Origin: Dugong dugon
Taxonomy: Eukaryota; Chordata; Mammalia; Sirenia; Dugongidae
DNA: 64,000 nucleotides
Assembly: GCA_030035585.1 (NCBI GenBank)
Contig: CM057461.1
Span: 173,735,624-173,799,623, forward strand
Reading direction: 5' to 3'
Shown: positions 35,364-46,810 of the stretch, piece after piece
How the letters are laid out: every line of letters begins with the position of its first letter
Position numbering within the stretch: position 1 is the first letter of the stretch
The notes under the pieces: model-generated
Seen by the model: the letters and a program-made list of their open reading frames with translations, nothing else
What the model was told of the DNA's origin: nothing
The model's database searches: none
Program-made: the position numbers and the translations under genes

Positions 35364-38300
35364 GGGAACTTCTGTTTTTGTTGTTGTTAGGTGCCAGCGA
35401 GTTGGTTCTGACTCACAGCGGCCCTACCTACAACAGAAGGAAACACTGCCTGGTGTTTCACCATCTTCACAATCATTGTTATGCTTAGCGCATTGTTGCA
35501 GCCACTGTGTCGATCCATCTCGTCGAGGGTCTTCCTTGTTTTCACTGACCCTCTACTTTACCAAGCATGATATCCTTCTCCAGGGACTGTTCCCTCCTAA
35601 TAACATGTCAAAAGTATGTGAGACGAAGTCTGTCCATCACTGCTTGCAAGGAGCTTTCTGGTTATGTTTCTTCCAAGGAAGATTTGTTCGTTCTTTTGAC
35701 AGTCCACGGTATATTCAATATTCTTCACCAACACCATAATTCAAAGGCATCAGTTCTTCTTCAGTCTTCCTTATTCATTGTCCAGCTTTCGCATGCATAT
35801 GAGGCGATCGAAAACACCATGGCTTGGGTCAGGCAACCTTAGTCTTCAAGGTGACATTTTTGCTTTTTAACACTTTAAAGAGGTCTTTTGCAGCAGATTT
35901 ACCCGATGCAATGAATCGTTTGATTTCTTGACTGCTTCTTCCGTGGGCATTGATTGTGGATCCAAATAAAATGAAATCCTTGACAACTTCAATCTTTTCT
36001 TCATTTATCATGATGTTGCTTATTGGTCCAGTTGTGAGTATTTTTGTTTTCTTTATGGTGAGGCGTAATCCATTCTGAAGGCTGTAGTCTTTGATCTTCA
36101 TCAGTAAGTGCTTCAAGTCCTCTTCACTTTCAGCAAGCTAGGTTCTGCCATATGCATAACACAGGTTGTTAATGAGCCGTCTTTCAATCCTGATGCCCCA
36201 TTCTTCATACAGTCCAACTTCTCAGATTATTTGCTCAGAATACAGATTGAATAAGTATGTTGAAAGGATACAACCCTGACCCACATCTTTCCTGACTTCC
36301 AAACATGCAGTATCCACTTGTTCTGTTCAAAGGACTGCCTCTTGATCTATGTACAGGTTCCTCATGAGCACAACTAAGTGTTCTGGGATTCCCATCCTTT
36401 GCAATATTACCCATACTTTGTTATGATCCACACAGTCAAATAACTTTGTATAGTCAATAAAACTCAGGTAAACATCTTTCTGGTATTCTCTACTTTCAGC
36501 CAGGATCCATCTAACATCAGCAATGATGTCCCTGGTTCCATGTCCTCTTCTGAATCCAGCTTGGATTTCTGGCAGTTCCTTTTTGTGTACTGCTACAGCC
36601 ACTTTTGAATGACCTTCAGCAAAATTTTACTTGCATGTGATATTAATGATATTGTTTGATATTTTCTATGTTCAGTTGGAAATGGCATAAATATGGATCT
36701 TTGGAATGGACATAAATATGGATCTCTTCCAGGCGGTTGTCTTCCAAATTTCTTGGCATAGAAGGCTGAGCACTTCCAGCACTTCATCCATTTGTTGAAA
36801 CATCTCAATTGGTATTCCGTCAGTTCCTGGAGCCTTATTTTTCACCAATGCCTTCAGGGCAGCTTGGACCTCTTCTTTCAGTACCGTTGTTTCCTGACCA
36901 TATGTTACCTCCTAAAATGGTTGAACGTCAACCAATTCTTTTTGGTACAGTGACTCTGTGTTTTCCTTACATCTTCTTTAATGCTTGATGCATCGTTTAA
37001 TATTTTCCACATAGAATCCTTCAATATTGCAACTCAAGGCTTGAATTTTTTTTTTCAGTTCTTTCAGCTTGAGAAATGCTGAGTGTGTTCTTCCCTTTTG
37101 GTTTTCTAACTCCAGGTCTTTGCACATGTCATTGTAATACTTTACTTTGTCTTCTCGAGCTGCCCTTTGAAATCTTCTGTTTAGCTCTTTTACTTCATCC
37201 TTTCTTACATCTGCTTTAGCTACTTGATGTTCAACAGTAAGTTTCAGAGTCACTTGAGACATCCATTTTGGTCTTTTCTTTCTTTCTGTCTTTTTAATGA
37301 CCTCTTGCTTTCTTCATGTATGATGTCCTTGATGTCATTCCACAACTCACCTGGTCTTCAGTTGTTAGCATTCAATGCGTCAAATCTATTCCTGACATGG
37401 TCTTTAAACTCAGGTTGGTATATACACAAAGTCGTACTTTGGCTCTCGTGGACTTGTTCTAATTTTCTTCAGTTTAACTTGAACTTACATGTAAGCGATT
37501 GATGGTCTTTTCTACAGTCGTCCCTTGGCCTTGTTGTGACTAATGATATTGAGCTTTTCCATCATCTCTTTCCACAGATGTAGTTGATTGAATTCTTGTG
37601 TATTCCATGTGGCAAGCTTCATATGTACAGTTGCCATTTATGTTGTTGAAAAAAGGTATTTGCAATGAAGAAGTCATTGGTCTTGCAAAATTCTATCACG
37701 CAATCTCTGACATCATTTCTATCACCAAGGCCATATTTTCCAACTACTGATCCTTCTTTGTTCCCAACTTTCACATCCCAATCACCAGTAGTTATCAATG
37801 CATCTTGATTGCATGTTCAGTCAATTTCAGACTGCAAAAGTTGGTAAAAATCTTCAATTTCTTCATCTTTGGCCTTAGTGGTTGGTGCATAAATTTGAAT
37901 AATAGTCGTATTAACTTGTCTTCCTTGTAGGCTTATCGATATTAGCCTATCACTGACAGTGTTGTACTTCAGGATCTTGAAATTTTTTTTTTTTTTTTTG
38001 ATGATGAATGCAATGCCATTCCTCTTTAAATTGTCATTCCCAACATAGTAGACCATATGATTGTCCAATTCAAAATGGGCAGTAGCAGTCCATTCAGCTC
38101 ACTAATGCCTAGGATATTGATATTTATGTGTTCCATTTCATTTTTGATGATGTCCAGTTTTCCTAGATTCATACTTCATAATTCCATGTTTCGATTATTA
38201 ATGGATGTTGCAGTTGTTTCTTACCATTCTGATTCATGCCACATCAGCAAATGAAGGTCCCATACATGTAATTAAGGCCGACTTTACTTTGAGGAGGCAG

Positions 38301-38579
38301 CTCTTCCTCAGTTGTACTCTGAGTGCCTTCCAACCTGAGGGGCTCATCTTCTGGCAGCATATCAGACAATGTTCTGCTGCTATTCATAAGGTTTCACTGG
38401 TTAATTCTTTTCAGTGGTAGATCTCCAGGTCTTTCCTCCTAGTCTGTCTTAGTCTGAAACCTGTCTGCCATGGGTGACCCTGCTGATATTTGAATACTAG
38501 TGGCATAGCCTCTAGCATCACAGCAACACACAAGCTCCACCAGTATGACAAATTGACGGATGCATGATGGTGGGAACTT
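35364..38579 (-). mobile_element. Near full-length RTE-type LINE, reverse, with 8-bp target duplication
   Basis: About 3.2 kb between duplications 'gggaactt' at 35364-35371 and 38572-38579. On the minus strand: a 5' region (38571 to about 38070), then an APE-type endonuclease ('NTTIIQIYAPTTKAKDEEIEDF' region at 37817-38068 and 'GDWDVKVGNKEGS' near 37770), then the polymerase (36327-36808: 'ISLISHASKILLKVIQ', 'QAGFRRGHGTRDI', 'LSFIDYTKLFDCVDHNK') and the tail 'LLMKIKDYSLQ...STINAHGRSSQEIK' at 35829-36116. Many frame breaks, so inactive. It supplies the reference 5' end against which the element at 60078 can be read. Confidence 0.92.
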
Positions 38580-38585
38580 TTTGGC

Positions 38586-38630
38586 AGAATAATGCCCCCC
38601 TCCCAGGAACTTTTGGAGGGGCATTATTCT
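38586..38630. repeat. Short inverted repeat able to form a hairpin
   Basis: Left arm 'agaataatgcccccctcc' at 38586-38603 pairs with 'ggaggggcattattct' at 38615-38630 over 16 bp with two extra C's; the loop is 11 nt. It lies just beyond the RTE 5' end. The arm sequence looks like the start of a MaLR-type LTR in both orientations. Confidence 0.85.
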
Positions 38631-39590
38631 ACCTACCACAATGTCAGAAAAAATGGTGGTTGACATAGTTTGGTCCTTGACTGTCATCATCTTTACTGTT
38701 GCTCCTTTGGATATACATTTCCACTCCAGAAGGGTACAAAGAATCCTTACAGGGAAGTCACCCCACCAGCTGCAGTTCAGCCACATACCTCTTGGAAGAA
38801 TTCTCAAAGCCTTAGTATTTATTCCAGGTTCCGTGGGGAACCTTTCTGTTATTATTCCCCCACCAATAACCCTACGTGCAAGTAGGTCACAGATTTCTGA
38901 CACATAAACTCCCCAAATTTTGTTGTCTCTCTATTTTAGAAGGTTCACCAGTGCTGTCTTGTCTGGCCATTCCTGGCTTCTCCAAGCCTTGGTTCCCCTC
39001 CTGCTCACAGGTCTCCAGCTCCATTGCTTAAATGAGCCTGAACTTTCCTGAACAAAAGACTGGGAAGAATTCTATTTTTCAAAATAAGAGAATTCCTCAT
39101 ATTTAGGACCACAAAGATTTAGTTCCTTTCTTAAGATGGGCAAGTACACTCCTATATGAGCGAGGAAAAAAAATAAAGTTACAGAAATTTCTCAATTGAA
39201 TTTGTCTACAAAATCTTCTGATATACTTATTATGTATTAGTTCTGATTATTCCCTTGGTTATTCATAGAAAGAAGTCTATAAGGATGCAAAGATCATGGC
39301 TGGACAATGAAAAATTCTGAAAATTCAGAGGGGTGTGCATAAACCTTATTACCATGCTAAGATGTATACATGGATAATCAGTATACGTTGATAATCAGCT
39401 TTTTCTGCACCTCAGACCAGTTGACCAGCTTTTCTTTTTTTTGCCACTTTGGTGGAATGCAACTGATTCTAATGCATTTTCTTTCAAACAATTTTATACT
39501 TTGCCTCTGATTGGCTTGTGGCTCCTGCTGATTGACAGGCAAGTCTACAGCTGTGGGTTCGCTTTTGAAGCTATTTTATCTTCTCTCTTT
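38631..39590. other. Unassigned stretch with open frames on both strands
   Basis: A 154-codon minus frame (38439-38903) overlaps an 88-codon plus frame (38641-38907). The minus protein shows no domain that I recognise, and part of it lies inside the RTE 5' region. Likely repeat or old pseudogene sequence. Confidence 0.3.
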
Positions 39591-39599
39591 GACTTTTTT

Positions 39600-40190
39600 A
39601 AAATTTGATTGGATTCACTCTTGGAGCACCCTGTGGAAAGAACCCTGATTACTCTCTTTTCTGCTGCAAGTTGGTAGATGGCAAAGGCGCACTCAGAGGT
39701 CTTATCCCTCCTTTGTTAGGACCGGCTGCCCCTGAGAGCCCTGGGAGCGCTTATCTCTACTGGCAGAGAACTGCTTCCAGGTTTAAACTTCAAAGGAAAA
39801 AGCCAGGCAGCCCCCACAGAAAGAAACTTAAGTCAGCTTCAGGGGTGAGTGAGCTGGTCTTGTGGCTACTTTTGAAGTGGGAAAAAGCACCCTGGGAAAT
39901 CAGGCTAGCCTCAGGACCTGCAAGATTAGGACATGGGCACCTTCAGAGACTAGTAATTGCAGGGTCTTGGGAAAACACCACAGTCCTTCCTCCCTAGGGG
40001 CAGGGACAGTGAGACTCTCAGCTGGAGAGCTGTCCTTGGATGTTTGGGTACAGCTATTGACTCCATAGCCAGGGACTCCTCAGAGAGTCATCAGGTGCAG
40101 AGAGAAAGTAGGCCCTCTACAGTACTGCTCATTAGCTGCAACCCAACCAGGAGCTCACCCCTAAAACTGACAAATCACTTTCATTCAATA
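39600..40190. other. GC-richer block, probably an unassigned repeat
   Basis: Balanced-GC sequence with a 130-codon open frame at 39605-39997 and no domain. Texture resembles an L1 5' UTR or LTR, but I cannot name it. Confidence 0.35.
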
Positions 40191-40378
40191 GCTATGCCTT
40201 GGTTCCATGGGAATCTCTCACCAAATGTGTTTCCCTAAGCATGGAGATCTGGTAATAACTACATCATATTTTTCTAACCCTGAAGTTAGGATGGCTAGAA
40301 TGTTAAAGAAAAAATATTCTCAGTTTTTATTTTCCCCTTCAATGATAATGACAACCCCTTTTCCATTCCCTCTTCTCT

Positions 40379-40381
<3 letters not shown>

Positions 40382-40420
<39 letters not shown>
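40382..40420. repeat. (AC)n microsatellite
   Basis: About 19 AC units. Confidence 0.97.
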
Positions 40421-40426
<6 letters not shown>

Positions 40427-40624
40427 CAACCCCAGGGCAACTAACATCAACAACAACATAGATAAATTGTGCTCACTCACAGAGCATGCAGTGAAAACAA
40501 CCTTGATTATTCCTTTCTCCGTTACTTGTGTGTATAGATGAGAGAAAGATAGAGACAAATATTTAGAGCAAACCCTCAACCCTCAACGCTCTGAGACTTT
40601 GCTTACGTTGTGGTAGGCTGTATC

Positions 40625-40790
40625 CCTCACTCAGTTTCTAAATCTCTCTAAGCATCATTTGTCTCTCAAAAGATGGGCATAATAATAGTGTCACTTTTGT
40701 ATGGTTATTGTGAGGTGTTAATGAGATAATACTATTTGAGTATTCAGTAAATGAAACTGGCTATCATTGTTGTTCTTATTATTATTGTCC
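40625..40790 (-). mobile_element. MIR-type SINE fragment, reverse
   Basis: 'agatgggcataataatagtg', 'ttattgtgaggtgttaatga' and 'gagtattcagtaaatgaaac' follow the MIR complement. Confidence 0.7.
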
Positions 40791-42179
40791 CCCTTTTCTT
40801 AATGATTCGCTTTTGAAAGCCCTGGCTCAGCGTGTGTTTGTGTGTGTGGGTGTCGAGGTTAGAAAAGAAGGGGAAGGAGGTTAATGCGGCTCCCACAGGC
40901 ACTCACAGCTTCCACCCACGCTTTGAGATCACTCTACCCTGTTGTCATTTACTGTCACTGTCCTTTTTTATCCTTTGAGCTTTCTTCTTCTGCTTGATTG
41001 CTTTCCTCTCCATTGTCAACTCTTTGACCAGATCTCCATGAAGCAAGCCTAGGGGTGGCTGTCAGTACTAACGCCGACCCTGCCACAACTCCAGTCTTCG
41101 GGGCTTTTCTTGCTTGGCCAGCAGGGAAATAACTTTGTACTTCTGTGACCAGCTGTTTCATAGGAAGCTCCCCCAGCAGAACTTTTTTACCTCAAATAAC
41201 AGCTCTCCTCTTACTGAAAAGCATTATGGTTGGAGAGAGAATAAAGCAGAGAACCAGGTTAGTGGATGGTCAGGCAGAGACAGCCTCACAAGACACCTGG
41301 AATCACTGCTGTCTTTAACATGTGCCACTATTGCCCAATCTGCCCTCTCAGCTAGTCTTCTAAACATATGTTACATTTCTTTAAAGGGGACCGTTTTAAT
41401 GTCCTACCAGTTCAGCTGTTCATGGAAAAGATCATTTCACTTCCTGATCTCCGTCATGGCCAAGATTGTTCACACGTTCCCACAGAGCTCCTGTGGAGAC
41501 TATGAGCATTAACACTGACCCCGGGGAATGATGTTGTGGAACCACACTGAACAACTCAACTGTTTCTGATTGTTTACCACAAGAATGCTGATACTTGCAT
41601 AAGGGCTCCTAGCCCTAACACAGTGCCTGGTACACAGGAGGTAATCAGTAAATGTTGACTTCCACATTCTGAGCCAAACCCCTGGAATATGACCTTTAAC
41701 TCCTATGTTAGCAATGATGGTAGCTATTTAGAAATCATGTTTGATGAGCTGAGGATTCATATTAATTTTGTTTTAACAGAGAGAATTTAAAGAGTTGTTA
41801 AAGGAAAAAAGAGGATACTAAGCATTATGGAGGTAGAAAATTCAGGAAGCAGCTACTACTCCTAGGGCTGGGGCAAAAAAGAAAGAGGTTTGAAGCCCTA
41901 GTACTTAGAAGCTTGGATGAATGGCCTCCTGGAGCTTGAGAGGAGGTAGTCCCTTATGGTCCAAAAGTCTATCACCACTCCCCTGTTCCTTTTCGCCTGC
42001 TAGCATCTTTGGTCTTCGGAACAAACCATCTCACCTCCCCCTCTGAAGCCTAATGTTTTGTCTAAATAAGCAGCAGGGCTAAAGAGACACAATTCAATAG
42101 TAACAATCCCAGGCTGGAGTCCCCATGTCTGACTACCCCTCTCTTTGAGTGATTAGGTGGGAAAACTTGTACTGCACTC
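40791..42179. other. Intergenic stretch, little recognised
   Basis: Only a short MIR-like tail near 41600-41660 ('cacagtgcctggtacacagg') stands out. Confidence 0.4.
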
Positions 42180-43140
42180 TGTGTAGTGAAATAAAAACCC
42201 TTGCAATATAAAACTGGGTGCAGGACGATCCTCAGGATCCTTCATCCATGGTACAAAGAGAGGGGCCACCCATGAAAGTTTTCCATGCTGCCTGGACAAC
42301 TTTGAGCCAGGGAGGACCACTCGTGGTGGAACTTTTCCTATTGTACACTATCTGTTGTCTGTGAGTAATTAAACCGTTTTCAATATCGCCAACACCGTGT
42401 ACATGTCTCATATGTACAATCTGATCAGGATAAATGGACGTAACATCCATGGAGTGGTTGGTTCCACCAGGTGGAATTCTCGTTCCAGTTCTCTGGTGGG
42501 TATTTGGGATTTGGAGGCAGCCTTTAAGGCAAACTGTGTGTGCAACACAGAGCTGAAACTCAGACATCTGGAGACTGCTCAGCTGGTTCTGGGGTCTCCA
42601 GGTTTGGAGGAGAAGTCCTACTGATACAGGCAGCCTCAGAGCTCAGCACTTCTAAGAGACACCTGCTGTGGCTTATCCTCCTACACTGAGCAAAATAGGC
42701 TACACATTCTTCTGAAACTGTCCTTGATAAGATAGCTATAGAATAGAAAGGGCCAGAAACTATCCTTGACCAGATAACCACAGAACAGCCATAATGGGCC
42801 CCAACTGGTCTTAGCAGTCTTTCTACGCTATCTTAACACTTCAAGTGACCTATTAGCTCATTAAGTGCAAAATACGTATAAGCACCCGCTGGAGAATCAA
42901 ACCCTTGTCTAGAGAAAATGCATACTCATTCACAAGCCCTGAGCCCCTCCATGAAGGTCAATCCTGAATACTCACGATGGATTTCCATTTCCTTGTCTGC
43001 TCTCTATAAAAGCCCACCTCCTCAAGCTGCCTGCAAGCGCTCTTGGAGACAACAGCCCCGACTGCTCCTTTCCGGGTACAATGAAATAAAGGCATCTTTC
43101 TGATCTCCCACCTTGGCCTCTTGTTTATTGGCTGTAACAA
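42180..43140 (+). mobile_element. LTR-like sequence, endogenous retrovirus relic, unassigned
   Basis: The right end has a promoter and polyadenylation layout: TATA-like 'ctataaaagc' at about 43005, AATAAA in 'gaaataaaggcatctttctg' about 80 bases on, then 'tcttgtttattggctgtaac'. A second AATAAA site is near 42190. This is how ERV LTRs look, but I could not pair it with another copy or find termini. A 111-codon minus frame at 42232-42567 has no recognised domain. Confidence 0.45.
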
Positions 43141-43519
43141 GTCATACCAAGAAAAACCTGGGATTTTCACCCAGCAACACTGCAGAGCTGGGACCCAGAC
43201 CACTGAGGAGTGGGTGATGATGCCTGGTGTTGATGTCTCTGTAGGGGTTGGGGTTGGGTATGCAAAGAGAGAGTTCTGCAAGTGTTGGAAAAACTGCTAA
43301 CTGGATTCAGTTGCTGCTACAGGAATAAATTGGCACTGCTGAACTGATGAAAAATAGCTGGATTTATAATGACAAGAACATAAAGCAATTAGAAACAAAC
43401 AGTAAGGAGCAAGCCCCTTCTTTCTCCTCCAGCCTCACTCTCTTGTTCTCGTGCCCTCTATTGGCAGATCCTAATAGAGAGCAGCTGGCAAAGCAGAAAC
43501 AGTTTGCAGATTCCCAGCA

Positions 43520-43690
43520 CCTGACTAAGCGCTGGGCCACTAACCGAAAGGTTAGCAGTTCAAACCTTGGAAGGAATGCCTGGCCATCTGCTTCTGAAAG
43601 GTCGTTGCATGAAAACTGTATGGAGCACAGTTCCACTCTGACACACATGGGGTCACCATAAGTCGGAATGGACTCTGTAGCATCTGGTTT
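43520..43690 (+). mobile_element. AfroSINE-type SINE
   Basis: Head part 'ctaaccgaaaggttagcagt', body 'ctgcttctgaaaggtcgttg' and tail 'ggtcaccataagtcggaatg'. Class with the 'acacacatgg' linker before the tail. Confidence 0.85.
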
Positions 43691-43900
43691 AGTATCACAA
43701 AGCTGAGTAAAGAACTGTGGGTTTGGAGCTGAGGTAATAGCTTAGCTCGCACACAAGCAGGGGTACAGCATTAGGCAAAACCCCACAGAGGGTCGCTTCA
43801 GTCAGATCTTTCCAGAGAATTCTGGATTGTAAATTGTGCCTCGAAGTTCTTTCCACCCAAGACTGGCAAGCTGAGTCTTTCACATTTATCCTTCATTGTT

Positions 43901-44127
43901 AAGAGCTGCCCCTAAACCAAACCAAACCCCATTTGCTGTGGAGTCGACTCCAACTTATGGTGACCCTATAGGACAGAGTAGAACTGCCCCACAGGGTTTC
44001 TAAGGCTGTAATCTTCACAGAAGCCAACGGACATATCTTTCTCCCAAGGAGTACACCACCAACCTTTTGGTTAGCAGCCCAACTCTTAACCACTATGTCA
44101 CCATGGCTCCTAAGAGCTGCCCCTAAA
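43901..44127 (-). mobile_element. AfroSINE-type SINE, reverse, with 16-bp target duplication
   Basis: The duplication 'aagagctgcccctaaa' is at 43901-43916 and 44112-44127, without mismatch. Tail side 'ctgtggagtcgactccaact' and head side 'cttaaccactatgtcaccat' lie between. Confidence 0.92.
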
Positions 44128-44172
44128 ACCAAAACAAACAAAAAATAAACCCATTGCCATCAAGTTGATTGG
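44128..44172 (-). mobile_element. AfroSINE 3' tail fragment, reverse
   Basis: 'acccattgccatcaagttga' after an A/C-rich run is the SINE tail alone; the rest is missing. It abuts the right duplication of the previous SINE. Confidence 0.7.
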
Positions 44173-44263
44173 GATGTAAATTCCCCAGGTATTTCCAGTC
44201 TTTGTGAGTGCAGGCAAAGTGGCTCTAATAGCCTGAGGGCTTGTTGATGTTGTTAAAATGCTT

Positions 44264-44465
44264 GTTGTTGTTAGTTGCTGAGTTTATTCCCACTAATGGT
44301 GACCCCATGTGTGTCAGAATAGAACTGTGCGCCATAGTGTTTTCAAGAGTGACCTTTCGGAAGCCAGTTGCTAGATCTGTCTTCTGAGGCCCCTTTGGGT
44401 GGGTTCAAACCACCGTTTTGACTACTACAATTGAGCACTTAACCATTTATGCCACCCAGGGACTC
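44264..44465 (-). mobile_element. AfroSINE-type SINE, reverse
   Basis: 'gttgttgttagttgctgagt' at the tail side, 'gaccccatgtgtgtcagaat', 'gggtgggttcaaaccaccgt' and 'tatgccacccagggactccc' at the head. Confidence 0.88.
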
Positions 44466-44478
44466 CCTTTCTGAAGGG

Positions 44479-44608
44479 CTGTTGTTGTTATTGTGTGCCA
44501 ACGAGTTGATTCCAACTCATAGCAACCCTATAGGACAGAGTAGAACTCCCCCATAGGGTTTCCTAGGCTGTAATCTTTACAGGAGCAGATCACTAGGTCT
44601 TTTCCAGT
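44479..44608 (-). mobile_element. AfroSINE-type SINE, reverse, head missing
   Basis: 'aacgagttgattccaactca' and 'tataggacagagtagaactc', then 'ggagcagatcactaggtctt'; the tRNA-like head is absent. Confidence 0.82.
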
Positions 44609-44654
44609 TCTCCGAAAAAGGTACAAATGCTGGCTGTTGGAAGTGGAAGTGGAA

Positions 44655-44873
44655 ACAAAACCAAAACCAAACCTGTTGCTGTTGAGTCTGATTTTGACTC
44701 ATGGCGACCCCATGGGTTACAGAATAGAATTGTGCCATAGCTTTTCCTTGGCTGTAATTTTCACAGAAGCAGATCACCAGTTCTTTCTCCTATGGCCCGG
44801 CTGGGTAGGTTTGAACTGCCAACCTTTGGCTAGCAGACAATTGCAAACTGCTTGCACCACCCACTGGATGTGC
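44655..44873 (-). mobile_element. AfroSINE-type SINE, reverse
   Basis: 'ccaaacctgttgctgttgag', 'actcatggcgaccccatggg', 'gaagcagatcaccagttctt' and head complement 'gcttgcaccacccactgg'. Confidence 0.88.
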
Positions 44874-45188
44874 AGCCTTGATTTCAGGATTGGAATACTG
44901 GCAGGCCCACACCGGCACCACACCAGCCACTGACTCTCACTGTACCCTGACCTTCTAGGGCCTTGATTCATATTAATTAATTATGTGTACCTGAGGTCCA
45001 ATATGATAATATTAAAATAAAATATGAAAAAAGAGAGGCCTGGATTTCCCCTTTTGACATGGACACTGCTTACAGACTGAGGCTTATCCACAGAGATTTT
45101 ATTTACAAGTGGCATATTCTGTTGTCTCCTAGAATTACCTCTTCCTCCTTTTCTTTACCCCATCATTCAATTGCCTCCTCAACTCCCT

Positions 45189-45191
<3 letters not shown>

Positions 45192-45237
<46 letters not shown>
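45192..45237. repeat. (AC)n microsatellite
   Basis: About 23 AC units, the longest CA run in the window. Confidence 0.97.
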
Positions 45238-45240
<3 letters not shown>

Positions 45241-45334
45241 TACGTTCACACTTCTGTAGGCCATCTTCTGCTTTGAATTACCTTTAGACCAGGGCATCTA
45301 AGCAGTTTGTTCCTGTTCAAACCTCTGCTGAGAA

Positions 45335-45485
45335 TTTGCATTTCCACCCCAGATACACTGAGTCAGAATCTACATTTTAACAAGATTCCCAGATGATCCT
45401 TATGTATGATAAATTTTGAGACTCACTGCTCTACTAGTCGTTCTCAAAATTGGTCCCTAAACAGAAGCATTAGCATTGACTGGGA
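45335..45485 (+). mobile_element. MER5-type (hAT-Charlie) DNA transposon fragments
   Basis: 'gcatttccaccccagataca', 'tacattttaacaagattccc' and 'ttttgagactcactgctcta' match a MER5 3' half. 'cgttctcaaaattggtccct' after it looks like a MER5 start. Confidence 0.55.
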
Positions 45486-46079
45486 ATCACTCACTCACTT
45501 GCTCTCGCTCTGGGTCCTGCATCCAGTTCATAGTCATCTGATCTCTGGTTCTTGGAGCTTGAGCCATCATCTTGCTGTCTGACCTGCTCATTCTGGGATT
45601 CACCAGTTTTTGCAGCCCCTATCATCTGACCTGATTTTCCAACTTCCACAGCCTTGTGAACTAGCAAATTTTCAGCAGGGGTTCAAACTGGAACAAACTA
45701 ATCAATTTGAAGCCTTGCCTCAGACCCGCCATCTGATCATATTGGCAAATATACGGCCTGAAACTTTAACCCAAGTGTGGTGTTTTTCTAACCCTTTGAC
45801 CTCACCTTTTTTGTCCAAGGGCTACTGAGGCACATCAATTATTCCAGACAATTCATGTTCCTATAACTTGCATTATAGAATAATCATTTTAGAGCTCAAG
45901 GATAAGTGTTAGATATCACTCAAGGTAAAATATTAAGGTAGAACATTAAAATCTACAAAGAGTTAAAATACTTTTCCCCTAGTTGAAGCAGAGGTAGACA
46001 GTGCAGTTTGAGAGGTTGTTGGTGGTGGTGATGGTGAAGGGGATGGGATTGACTTTTATTCTCCTAAAGGTTATCATTC
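45486..46079. other. Intergenic stretch, nothing recognised
   Basis: About 590 bases; only a short TGG/TGA-rich run near 46015-46040. Confidence 0.35.
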
Positions 46080-46810
46080 AGTCAAGAAATGGTTACTGAG
46101 TACCTATCATACACCAAGAACTGGTCTAGGGAATGGAGATACAACCTTGAATAAAAGAGGCAAAGCCCCTGCCTTTGTAGAGCTTACCAAACAGGAATGT
46201 GGAGAAGATCACAAGATAATAACTTTTACAATAGATTAGAGTATGTTAAGTGTTCTGATAGAAAAAGTGCAGGTTTTGTAAGGATCCTGAATGAGAAACT
46301 CCTGACCTTCCCTGGGTGTTTGCGCAGGAAGTGCTCCGGGAGAGTTTTGGATGAAATGCCGCCTAAGATGAGATCTGAGGGATGAGGGAGAATTACCCAA
46401 GAGAAGAGAAAAAGGCAAGTGAAAAGGTATGTGAGGCAAGAGAGAGTGTGGTCATTCAGGGAGCTGAACCTCATCTCACGAGGGTAGAGTGTGGTGTACA
46501 AGGACAGGAGGAGTGAAAAGAGACGAAACTGGAAACTAGAACAATACCAGATGGTATGCATCTTGGAATTCATCTTAAAGAATTTGGAGTTTTAAGGTTT
46601 GGAAAATACGGAGCTCTCGTAGTCAGAGCATTCTGGCTGCTGTACAGTGAATGAATGCGGTGAAGAATGGAATGGAAACATAAAGACCAGCTAGAGACAC
46701 TTGCAGAAATTCAGGACTCGGCTGTTAGTGATCAAAACTAGGAGTGTAGGAACTATGTATGCATGGAAAGAAGTAGAGGTTGAGAGATATTTGAAGGCAG
46801 ACAAGAGAGG
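46080..46810 (+). mobile_element. Ancient mammalian interspersed repeat, family unsure
   Basis: 'gagtacctatcatacaccaa' and 'cagagcattctggctgctgt' belong, in order, to a widespread old mammalian repeat whose consensus I recall but cannot name safely (L2-like start). Decayed. Confidence 0.45.

Noticed and set aside
39605..39997. 130-codon forward frame as an exon
   Set aside because: No domain, no convincing splice sites, sits in a likely repeat.
42232..42567. 111-codon minus-strand frame as a possible gene
   Set aside because: No recognisable domain, next to LTR-like signals; could be part of an ERV relic but nothing supports a product.
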